A stretch of 34,812 bases of DNA, from contig DLBY01000013.1 of NCBI GenBank assembly GCA_002480345.1, forward strand, positions 1 to 34,812. Reading direction: 5' to 3'. This stretch comes from Phycisphaerales bacterium UBA7812 (lineage in GTDB: Bacteria > Planctomycetota > Phycisphaerae > Phycisphaerales > UBA1924). The notes under the pieces were generated by a model. That model saw only the letters and a program-made list of their open reading frames with translations. It made no database searches and had not been told where the DNA came from. This document shows, in pieces, positions 17,083-23,760 of this stretch. Within the stretch, counting starts at the first letter, position 1. Every line of letters starts with the position of its first letter. The position numbers were made by a program, and so were the translations under genes.

Positions 17083-18393
17083 TCATTCCGCATCCGCACC
17101 GGTGTCGAGTTCCGCGTGCCCGTGGATGTCATCCTCGATCATCCCGGGCGTGAGCGAGGAGCCCTCACGGTCGGCACCCGGGGTCACGCCGAAGTGCCGC
17201 CGATAGGCACCGAGCAATCGCGAAGCATTCGAGAACCCCGTCATCTGGGCGATCTGATGAAGCGGGTACGAGGTGTCGCGCACGAGCCGGCGCGCGCGAT
17301 CGAGCCGGACGCGGTTGATCTCCTGCTTCGGACTCCTCCCGATCGCCTCACGGAAGCGCCGCTCAAGCGTCGTGCGGCTGGTCGCGGTTTCCTCGATCAG
17401 GCCCTTGACGCTTACATTCTTCCCGCCCTGCTCTCGGATGATCTGCAGGCAATGCGCCACCACCTCATCCTCGATCGCCGCGACATCGGTGGACTGTCGC
17501 GAAACGACCCCCTTCGGCGCCACCAACTCAACCGGCCGAGGCTCGATCAAGGATGGGTCGGACATAAACGCCTCAAGCAGCGCAGCGCCCTGGAACCCCA
17601 TGCGATAGGTATCGGGCTCGATGCTGCTCAAGGGTGGATCGGACAGCTCGCAAAGAACCTCGTCGTTGTCGATGCCGAGCACCGCGACCTGCTCGGGGAC
17701 CGCGAGCCCGACATTCGTGCACGCTGTCACAACCTGTCTCCCTCGCACATCGTTCGCGGCGAGGACCGCCACCGGCTTGGGCAAGGACAACAGCCACTCC
17801 TCCAGCGCCGGGTCGTCCCGCTCCCCCACCGCCTCATTCCGCGAGGTCGCGTGCAGACTGAGCGAGCCCTGAGCCATGTAGACGGGCACATCGAGCCCGC
17901 GCGACGCCGCGACCGCGACGAACGCTTCACGCCGGCGCACCGACCAGTCCACAGCGGGGTATCCGCAGTAGGCCATGCTCCTGAACCCGCGGTGCCAGAA
18001 GTGTTCAAAGGCGAGCTCGGCGCAGCCTAGATGGTCCGTGTCGAGCGTGCGCCCGTACCGCGTCACGACCGCGCCGCGGAGATCGACCACCGGGACGCCG
18101 AGATCCGCGAGATGGTCCGCGGCGACCTGGTTGTCCGTCCGCGCGATGACCCCGTCGACTTTCAACTCCGCGAAGAACGGAGGCACATCCTGTCCCAGAC
18201 GGTGATCGAAATAGAACACGCGCCAGTTCGCGTGCGATCGGACATAGCCCGCGATCCCGAGGAGACACCCCCGTCCATACGCACGGGACGCCTCGATCCA
18301 GAGCAGAACCCGGCGCCGTCCGGTTGGAGGGTCATTCGCCGGCCGATCGACCGGGGCACTCTCTGATTTCGTCATCTGCCCGTTCCGCGTCAT
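17083..18393 (-). CDS. XylR-type transcriptional regulator (LacI-like sensor plus AraC HTH)
   Basis: Sugar-responsive regulator of 436 residues. Residues about 27-300 form a periplasmic-binding-protein-like sensor, as in XylR of E. coli: RRVLLWIEASRAYGRGCLLGIAGYV, YFDHRLGQD, KVDGVIARTDN, CAELAFEHFWHRGFRSMAYCG, AVLAANDVRGRQV and VAVLGIDNDEVLCELSDPPLSSIEPD. Residues about 313-408 are an AraC helix-turn-helix domain with VSVKGLIEETATSRTTLERRF and LHQIAQMTGFSNASRLLGAYRRHFGVTP. ATG 18393 is preferred (GGAG about 12 bases upstream). GTG 18429 and ATG 18375 share the frame. It probably controls the transporter operon directly downstream and perhaps the secreted enzymes. The inducer is not evident. 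Confidence 0.9.
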   Translation of the reverse strand: MTRNGQMTKSESAPVDRPANDPPTGRRRVLLWIEASRAYGRGCLLGIAGYVRSHANWRVFYFDHRLGQDVPPFFAELKVDGVIARTDNQVAADHLADLGVPVVDLRGAVVTRYGRTLDTDHLGCAELAFEHFWHRGFRSMAYCGYPAVDWSVRRREAFVAVAASRGLDVPVYMAQGSLSLHATSRNEAVGERDDPALEEWLLSLPKPVAVLAANDVRGRQVVTACTNVGLAVPEQVAVLGIDNDEVLCELSDPPLSSIEPDTYRMGFQGAALLEAFMSDPSLIEPRPVELVAPKGVVSRQSTDVAAIEDEVVAHCLQIIREQGGKNVSVKGLIEETATSRTTLERRFREAIGRSPKQEINRVRLDRARRLVRDTSYPLHQIAQMTGFSNASRLLGAYRRHFGVTPGADREGSSLTPGMIEDDIHGHAELDTGADAE

Positions 18394-20833
18394 GAATGGT
18401 GACTCCGCTCCGATGTCCCGAACACGCACGCTGCCAGAGGGGCATCGGGCCGGGCATTGCCGATTTTAACCGAAATCGAAACGGAGCGGACCTCGCGGAT
18501 TCACCATCTGAATCCGGACAGGTTTCTATCGGACGGACCATACGGAGATCGCCCAAACCGAAATTGGATTTCCTCTTTTTATCAGACAGGATGCCATAAA
18601 TTCCGGGCATTCCCCGGCGGCGGAAGGCGTCTCTCGACCGGTCCCGTTCGGGGCATCCGGCGTCGATCGCTTCGAGACACGAGAGCAGATCGAAGAAGTC
18701 CAGCACTCCCCAGCCCTCTCCCAGATCGCCGCGCCCTTGGCCCCCCTCGATCGCGTCGATGCATGCGCGCGCGTCCGCGGCGTCGACCACACCCCTTGGA
18801 TCCGCGAGATCCGACGCGTCGCACGCATCCGTCGTGAGGCTGCGCACGATCCACGCATCCCGGCCGTCAACCGCGCCGTCGCCGTTTGCATCCCCCAGGA
18901 GCGAGCCGCCCCCCGGACCGACGACGCCGAAGAACTGCTCGACAGTCGAGAGATCCGCTTCGGTCACCATCCCGTCCCCGTCCGCGTCCCCGAGGGGCGG
19001 GAGGGGGACCTCGATATCAGGACGCGGCGGTTGGTGCATGCCAAAGCCGAGGAAGTAGTCGACCATGTTCGACTGGTAGTAGCCGCGCGTGGTCATATCG
19101 CTGCGATAGAGCGGATTATGCGGGAGCGTGTAGAGACGCGTGTTCGTCGGGGTCGTGGTGGTGAACACGATCAGGGCGGTATGGTCGAAGGATTCGAAGA
19201 CGACCTCCTCGCGCCAGTCACCGAGGATATCGCCGTAAAACGCGGGTGCGCCGCGCCACGATTCGCTCGCCCCCTCGCGGTATCCGGTCAGGAGGCGGGA
19301 CACCGATCGGTTCACGGGGTTCCACTTTTCGATCTTGGTCTGATCGAGGTTTTCGCTGCCCACATCTCCGTCCCACCAGATGCGGAAGTTGGGCCAGGGC
19401 ACGGGCGCACCCGCCGCGAGCTCGTCGCCCGTTTGCGTGTTGAACATCCCGAAAAACGACCAATACTCGTAGCCGGGCTGGCTCGGATCCACATCCGCCG
19501 CGACACCTCGCCCGTTGTCGACCACGCCCGCAACGAAGTGCTCGCGGAGCATTGTTCCATCCGCGGCGTCGTAGTAGTACTCGACCTTGCCACCGGGGTG
19601 GTCCTGCAGCACCCCATAGCCCTCGAGCCCCGGACGCCCGGGATCGAGATCACCGATGTGGAACCGGTCGCCGTGCACGATCCCTGGGACGCGATAGAGC
19701 AGTGTTCCGTCGTCGTCGATCACAAAGCCCCCGTCGAGCAGTTCGTCCCGCCCGTCGCGGTCCACATCACCGATCCGGATCTGATGGAACTTGTCCACAG
19801 GACCGTCGGGCGTCCATTTCCATCGGAGCCGAAGGCGATGATCGAAGTCGTAGGCGAACGCCATCCGGTTGAACGGGGTGCCGGCACCCCCGACCCGGTT
19901 CTCAGCGCTGTACAAAAGACTCGGGCGTTCACCGTCGAGATACCCGATCCCGAAGTGCCCGCTCAGCGGCCCCTGCTCGATGACATGGTTCGGGACGAGC
20001 GCGTGGCTGATCTCGGCGCCGGTCATCCCGTCCACGACGCTGATGAACTGGATGTCCGTCGCCGGCGCATCCCAGAGCGTCCCGTCCCCGAAGATCACCC
20101 CGGGGCCGCTCTTGACAAGCACTTCAGCCCGGCCGTCCCGGTTGATATCGAACACCGTGACGCCGTCCTGGTGCCCGGTGCTGATCGCCGTCGGGCCCGG
20201 CTCGAGGTTGTCGCGGTTCACGCTCCCGGGGCCCATGTCCATACGCCAGAGGAACGCCCCGTCGGATCGGTACGCCTCGAGCTTGATGGTGTCCGACACG
20301 GTCTCCGGGATGCGGTCAACGACGAAATCGAACTCGCCGTCTCCGTCAAGATCGCCAACCCACGCAAGATGGACAGAATGGTTCGGGAGCGGCGCGAGCG
20401 GGATGCGTCGATGCGCCTGCTCCGCGAACTGGGGTGCGTTCGCGGCAACAGAAACCGGAGCGGACGGTTTCAGCCAGACTTCTGCGGTCCGCGCCTTGAC
20501 GGTATAAGTGTTGGTCCGCGTCAGGTCGGCCGAGTCATCAACGAAGTTCGTCGAAGTCCGGATCGAGGTCCGATTCACTCGGATATCTGGGCCTCCATCC
20601 GTGGACCGGAACACCTCGAACCGGATGTCTTCCGGATCGGTGCCCAGCAAACGCCAGCTCAGATACACGGCGTCGCCGTCGCGGAACGCGACAACACCCC
20701 TCCCCAGTCGGTCCATTTGTCGGGGCTGGGCCGACGCACAGACGGCGCCGCCGAAAAGGACGAGCAGCGCGAGCACCGATCGCGCACCGGGACAGATCAG
20801 CAGGGCCGTCGGGCCTGAACGCGTGCGACGCAC
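18332..20833 (-). CDS. Secreted PL11 rhamnogalacturonan lyase with dockerin, apparent stop loss
   Basis: Secreted eight-bladed-propeller lyase that cleaves rhamnogalacturonan I by beta-elimination. GTG 20833 has AAAGGATG about 7 bases upstream. A signal peptide ends near residue 35 (ASA then Q). The PL11 domain (about 38-612) shows calcium-type DLDGDGEFDFVVDR, FDINRDGRAEVLVKSG, DVDRDGRDELLDGG and DILGDWREEVVFES repeats, and ends in TTRGYYQSNMVDYFLGFGM. A type I dockerin pair follows (615-667: GDADGDGMVTEADL, GDANGDGAVDGRDA), then the DLADPRGVVDAADA tail ending DAGCP at residue 728. Such proteins normally stop there. Here codon 729 is GAA (18647-18649), one change from TAA, and 105 further residues run to 18332, overlapping the regulator gene. 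Confidence 0.88.
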   Translation of the reverse strand: MRRTRSGPTALLICPGARSVLALLVLFGGAVCASAQPRQMDRLGRGVVAFRDGDAVYLSWRLLGTDPEDIRFEVFRSTDGGPDIRVNRTSIRTSTNFVDDSADLTRTNTYTVKARTAEVWLKPSAPVSVAANAPQFAEQAHRRIPLAPLPNHSVHLAWVGDLDGDGEFDFVVDRIPETVSDTIKLEAYRSDGAFLWRMDMGPGSVNRDNLEPGPTAISTGHQDGVTVFDINRDGRAEVLVKSGPGVIFGDGTLWDAPATDIQFISVVDGMTGAEISHALVPNHVIEQGPLSGHFGIGYLDGERPSLLYSAENRVGGAGTPFNRMAFAYDFDHRLRLRWKWTPDGPVDKFHQIRIGDVDRDGRDELLDGGFVIDDDGTLLYRVPGIVHGDRFHIGDLDPGRPGLEGYGVLQDHPGGKVEYYYDAADGTMLREHFVAGVVDNGRGVAADVDPSQPGYEYWSFFGMFNTQTGDELAAGAPVPWPNFRIWWDGDVGSENLDQTKIEKWNPVNRSVSRLLTGYREGASESWRGAPAFYGDILGDWREEVVFESFDHTALIVFTTTTPTNTRLYTLPHNPLYRSDMTTRGYYQSNMVDYFLGFGMHQPPRPDIEVPLPPLGDADGDGMVTEADLSTVEQFFGVVGPGGGSLLGDANGDGAVDGRDAWIVRSLTTDACDASDLADPRGVVDAADARACIDAIEGGQGRGDLGEGWGVLDFFDLLSCLEAIDAGCPERDRSRDAFRRRGMPGIYGILSDKKRKSNFGLGDLRMVRPIETCPDSDGESARSAPFRFRLKSAMPGPMPLWQRACSGHRSGVTIHDAERADDEIRECPGRSAGE
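18461..18478 (-). promoter_or_regulatory. Inverted repeat overlapping a candidate -10 of the regulator gene
   Basis: CGATTT (18461-18466) and AAATCG (18473-18478) are perfect 6-base arms around a 6-base centre. On the - strand the repeat contains TAAAAT (18463-18468), a five-of-six -10 match about 70 bases before ATG 18393. A second symmetric element, GAAAT-TGG-ATTTC, lies at 18560-18572. The local sequence is clearly AT-richer than its surroundings, as expected for a regulatory region, although it is inside the open frame of the PL11 gene. Self-regulation by the XylR-type protein is a reasonable guess. Confidence 0.35.
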
Positions 20834-20942
20834 CGGATCATCCTTTCTCAGGGCACGATCGAGCGATCAGGGAAGATACGCCCCGAGGCAGCAGTCTTCA
20901 TCATCGGGGTCCGCATCGCTCGTCAGCGATGAACGACCAAAT

Positions 20943-20976
20943 AAAAAGGGTCCGCGGAGATCGCGCTCCGCGGACC
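20943..20976 (-). terminator. Intrinsic terminator of the secreted 242-residue protein gene
   Basis: On the - strand an 11-base perfect stem, GGTCCGCGGAG paired with CTCCGCGGACC (20949-20976) around a 6-base loop, is followed by CTTTTTAT. It lies about 75 bases beyond the stop at 21053 and upstream of the PL11 gene, so it separates the two - strand transcription units. It is the clearest intrinsic terminator in the window. Confidence 0.9.
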
Positions 20977-21052
20977 TGGGTTCCGAAACCGAAGGGCAAC
21001 CGATGGACGCCCGGGTGCGCTGCGAAATCAACCGGGTTTCTCGGTCGATCGG

Positions 21053-21781
21053 TCAGGGGCAACCAGCGACAAAGGCACCCACGAATGTGGTCACATCCGA
21101 CAGATCGAAGATGCCGTTCTGATCGAGGTCAGCGCTGGGATCCTGCGTCGTGAATGCCCCGACGAATGTGGTGATGTCGCTGAGATCGAGAACGCCGAAG
21201 GGCTCCGCGAGGTCCGCAGCATTGCAGCCGCCCTGCCCGATGGTGACCGTCACGCCGTTCGCCACCAACACCTGTTGATTCAGCCCGGGTGTTGTCGCAT
21301 AGGTCACGAGGTTGGAGTCCTCGACCAGAACCGCTGCGCCTTCAAAGTCCAGCGTCACCGATGTGCCGACGACCGCGCCCGCATCAACGGAAAGCTCGAA
21401 CGACATCACATCGATCATGCCGCCGCTGAGCCCGCCATCGAGGCCCCGCCCGGCTGCTGCACGGGCGACAATCCCACCACCGGGCGTCGAAGCGGTCGTG
21501 CCGAATCCGAGTTGCGGATCGATCGCGATGCCCGCGCCGTTCACATCCGCCGCGGCATCACCCGACGCGACGACATTGCCGCCGAACCCGTAGAACCCGG
21601 GCGCGCCGAAGAGCCCGCCCCCCGCGAGACCCGTGTCGTAATCAACCGAGACGGTCACGGTCACCGAGCCACCCGGCGCAACAGACGGAGAACTCGACGA
21701 CACCGTCGCACTCGCACTCTGCGCAGCGGCTGTGCCCGCGACCCCACACAGCACGGCGGCAACCGTAGCAAAACTCTTCAT
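21053..21781 (-). CDS. Secreted protein with dockerin-like C-terminal repeat
   Basis: Exported protein of 242 residues, function unknown. ATG 21781 has GGAGGAGT about 6 bases upstream, and the signal peptide ends in TAAAQ (residues 17-21). The mature N-terminal region (about 22-180) is serine-, glycine- and alanine-rich and starts with SSSSPSVAPGGSVTVTVSVDY, resembling a beta-sandwich such as a cohesin or Ig-like fold. The last 57 residues (186-242) form two calcium-loop-like repeats, LDLSDITTFVGAF and FDLSDVTTFVGAF, ending VAGCP. This tail recurs on exported proteins of Phycisphaerae. It has its own terminator, and a candidate promoter lies upstream. No catalytic motif is visible. Confidence 0.85.
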   Translation of the reverse strand: MKSFATVAAVLCGVAGTAAAQSASATVSSSSPSVAPGGSVTVTVSVDYDTGLAGGGLFGAPGFYGFGGNVVASGDAAADVNGAGIAIDPQLGFGTTASTPGGGIVARAAAGRGLDGGLSGGMIDVMSFELSVDAGAVVGTSVTLDFEGAAVLVEDSNLVTYATTPGLNQQVLVANGVTVTIGQGGCNAADLAEPFGVLDLSDITTFVGAFTTQDPSADLDQNGIFDLSDVTTFVGAFVAGCP

Positions 21782-21885
21782 CTGGACTCCTCCGGCGAAA
21801 CGGCTTCATGTGCGACGAGGGCCTGCCGTTCAGTCACGCCGACGCAGCGTGAAGCAGACAGATCGAGTCCGAAACCGCATCTTCG

Positions 21886-21914
21886 AGATTACAGATTCGT
21901 GAGACGGTCGTCAA
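21886..21914 (-). promoter_or_regulatory. Candidate promoter of the secreted 242-residue protein gene
   Basis: On the - strand TTGACG (complement of 21909-21914) and TAATCT (complement of 21886-21891) are spaced by 17 bases. The -35 matches five of six consensus positions, the -10 only three. The predicted start near 21879 leaves a leader of about 98 bases. It is supported by consensus and spacing only. Confidence 0.4.
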
Positions 21915-22264
21915 CACCATTCGGGAAGATACGACAACCGAACCGGAAAAAACAAAGCCACAGTAATCCCAATCAAAATGCAAATGCATCTGATCGGGAA
22001 CGACAGCAACCCCGCGTTCCCCCGATAACAAACCGAAATGGGTGGGGACGGCCCATCGGCGATCGCTCAACGGATCCCGTCCGAATCAGCACGACCGGAC
22101 ACGCCAATCCGGCCTCCAGCAGCCCGTAGGCCTGCGTCGTGCGAAAACCCGCAACGGGGTGCGAGCAAAAGCAGCGAGAGCCCCGCGGCGGACGAATCCG
22201 GCGAGGCTCCCAAGCCCTTGCGTTTTGCGGAGTTGTGCGACCCTGCGCGAGCCGGGTCAGCAAA
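21915..22264 (+). other. Non-coding stretch between secreted-protein promoter and tRNA
   Basis: About 350 bases hold no gene I can support. The left part (about 21925-22040) is AT-rich for this genome, with runs such as GGAAAAAACAAAG. A 78-codon - strand frame crosses it (21834-22070), but it lacks a ribosome-binding site and recognisable sequence. The right part (22040-22264) is GC-rich, without a clear hairpin followed by a T-run. Confidence 0.5.
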
Positions 22265-22348
22265 GGACGCGGTGGGATTCGAACCCACGGCTGGCTTTCG
22301 CCAAACGGATTTGCAATCCGCCCCCTTAGTCCACTCGGGCACGCGTCC
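22265..22348 (-). tRNA. tRNA-Cys (GCA) with class-II long variable arm
   Basis: An 84-base cloverleaf on the - strand. The acceptor stem GGACGCG/CGCGTCC (22342-22348 with 22265-22271) is a perfect 7 bp. The D-arm has CCC/GGG. The anticodon stem GCGGA/TCCGT carries the loop TTGCAAA with anticodon GCA (complement of 22312-22314), reading Cys codons. The T-arm is GTGGG/CCCAC around a normal TTCGAAT loop. The discriminator base (complement of 22264) is U, the usual Cys identity base, and CCA is not encoded. The odd part is a 16-base variable region (22289-22304) with a TGGC-GAAA-GCCA hairpin. Ordinary tRNA-Cys has 4-5 bases there. The D-arm and long variable arm look serine-like. Confidence 0.9.
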
Positions 22349-22381
22349 GGGGGTGCGGGCTCAAGCAATCCCGCAAGAGCA

Positions 22382-22410
22382 ACGCTACTACCACCAGACG
22401 GTCGGGTCAA
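22382..22410 (-). promoter_or_regulatory. Candidate promoter of the tRNA gene
   Basis: On the - strand TTGACC (complement of 22405-22410) is followed after 17 bases by TAGCGT (complement of 22382-22387). The -35 is five of six, the -10 three of six. The predicted start is about 27 bases before the mature tRNA 5' end, a normal distance for a single tRNA unit. Support is consensus only. Confidence 0.35.
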
Positions 22411-22514
22411 CAGGCGGACGCTCTACCCGCGTCGTTGTGTCGCATTTGGCGACGCAGGCCGCCCCGGGTCGACTTACCCTGTGCAGGTGAGATTCGGCAC
22501 GCAAGGAGGCGATC

Positions 22515-23603
22515 ATGCGGCATCGGAGCGTATCGCTGGTCACGATCACGGCGCTGGCGATCTGCGGGAACACGGCTACAGGGCTCCAGCCGGCCGAGGA
22601 AGAAACTCGGGAGGCCGAGCAGCGTGTCCCGCGAGTCCCGGGGGAAATCGAGGCCTTTTCGCCCGTCGAAGACGCGGGGGCAAACCCGGTCCGACCCGGG
22701 CTCACCGCGGGTGAGCCCTGGGAAGTCCTGCTGGGCGATTCCGACTCCGAATCGTCCGCGGCTCTTCTCCCCGAGCGAAGCTTTCTCAACCGGGTCCGGG
22801 GCTCGGTCATCGCGGGCCCGCACGACACGCGGGTGATCGTGACCGATGCCTCCGAAACCGGGGTCCCGACTGCGATGCTGCTGCTCCCGTGCGGCGTCCT
22901 GGAGCGCTTCGACGAATTCGTCTTCAAGCGCAACGACCGGGTCCCCGTCATCGTCTCCGGCCAGGTGTTTGTCTACGACGCCCGAAACTACCTGATGCCC
23001 TCTGCGATTCTCGCGGCCTCGGGTGTTCCAGACGAACGCTCGGGATCCGCAGACCCGCAGGAGGTCGCACCCGGGTCGGACGGGCCTGATACGGAAAGTG
23101 GCACTGCCGCCTCGGATTCCGATCCCGCAGAGCGGGCTCGCGAGCAAGCAAACGCCGATCCGGTCCGTGAAGCGGAAGTTGACGCGTTGATCGAGGAACT
23201 CGAGCGGCGCCCGGTCTATTCACGCCGCAGGCGAGGCCGGGCAGAGTCCCCCGAAAACGCTCCCCCCGTGGTTGCGGAGAGCACAAACGAAGGCGAGAGC
23301 CAGATAGCGGTGAACCGCGACCTGCAGCCCGATGCCCGCTACATCTCCGCCCGGCGCGGCCGGACCGTGCGGGCACCTGACGGGAGTTGGCTGTTCGTCG
23401 AAGACAACGATGACGGCCGGGGCGCGCGCATGACTCTGCTCCCTTGCCGGGTGCTGCAGGCGGTCGAATCGGTGGCGCTGCGCGAGGGGGACGACGCCGC
23501 GGTTCTGTTGAGCGGGCGGGTCTACCGGTACCACGACCGCGATTTCCTGCTCCCCACGCTTTTTCAGCGTGAGCGGAGAGCCGGCGTCGATCCTCTGCAG
23601 TGA
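22515..23603 (+). CDS. Exported protein of unknown function with a duplicated domain
   Basis: Protein of 362 residues. ATG 22515 is preceded by AAGGAGG about 7 bases upstream. A signal-like N-terminus runs to about residue 23. Two copies of one module are visible: residues about 88-165 (RGSVIAGPHDTRVIVTD, LLLPCGVLERFDEF, VIVSGQVFVYDARNYLMP) and about 276-350 (RGRTVRAPDGSWLFVED, TLLPCRVLQAVESV, VLLSGRVYRYHDRDFLLP). The shared pattern is LLPCxVL, then SGxVxxY, then RxxLxP, suggesting a small beta-barrel. An acidic, disordered-looking linker (about 170-265) with a short basic RRRRGR stretch separates them. The module resembles one I associate with uncharacterised planctomycete exported proteins. 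No enzyme motif is seen. Confidence 0.8.
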   Translation: MRHRSVSLVTITALAICGNTATGLQPAEEETREAEQRVPRVPGEIEAFSPVEDAGANPVRPGLTAGEPWEVLLGDSDSESSAALLPERSFLNRVRGSVIAGPHDTRVIVTDASETGVPTAMLLLPCGVLERFDEFVFKRNDRVPVIVSGQVFVYDARNYLMPSAILAASGVPDERSGSADPQEVAPGSDGPDTESGTAASDSDPAERAREQANADPVREAEVDALIEELERRPVYSRRRRGRAESPENAPPVVAESTNEGESQIAVNRDLQPDARYISARRGRTVRAPDGSWLFVEDNDDGRGARMTLLPCRVLQAVESVALREGDDAAVLLSGRVYRYHDRDFLLPTLFQRERRAGVDPLQ

Positions 23604-23760
23604 TCCCGTGCAGACTCGTGCGACCCGACGGGTGCGCCCAAGCGTTGTGGGGAGCCCTCGATTTCTCCGAGGATGATCAATCTCACAAGGAGCGCCCCAT
23701 CGCTCAGGCCGAGCCCGGCCCGCTGCATCGAGACGGGAACGACCCGCGATACACTCGTCG

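Noticed and set aside
15744..17153. A 469-codon open frame on the + strand
   Set aside because: Antisense to ytfR and ytfQ, with no conserved domain visible.
18737..20818. A 693-codon open frame on the + strand
   Set aside because: It lies wholly antisense to the PL11 gene, has no recognisable motifs and is charge-biased, as expected for a shadow frame in GC-rich DNA.
21834..22070. A 78-codon frame on the - strand upstream of the secreted 242-residue protein
   Set aside because: No ribosome-binding site, no recognisable sequence, and it overlaps a candidate promoter. More likely an untranslated leader.
22265..22348. Selenocysteine tRNA (selC) as explanation for the long-variable-arm tRNA
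   Set aside because: The acceptor stem is 7 bp rather than the longer selC type, and the anticodon is GCA, not TCA.
23656..23672. Small hairpin after the duplicated-domain gene (CCTCG/CGAGG) as terminator
   Set aside because: The stem is only 5 bp and there is no T-run after it.
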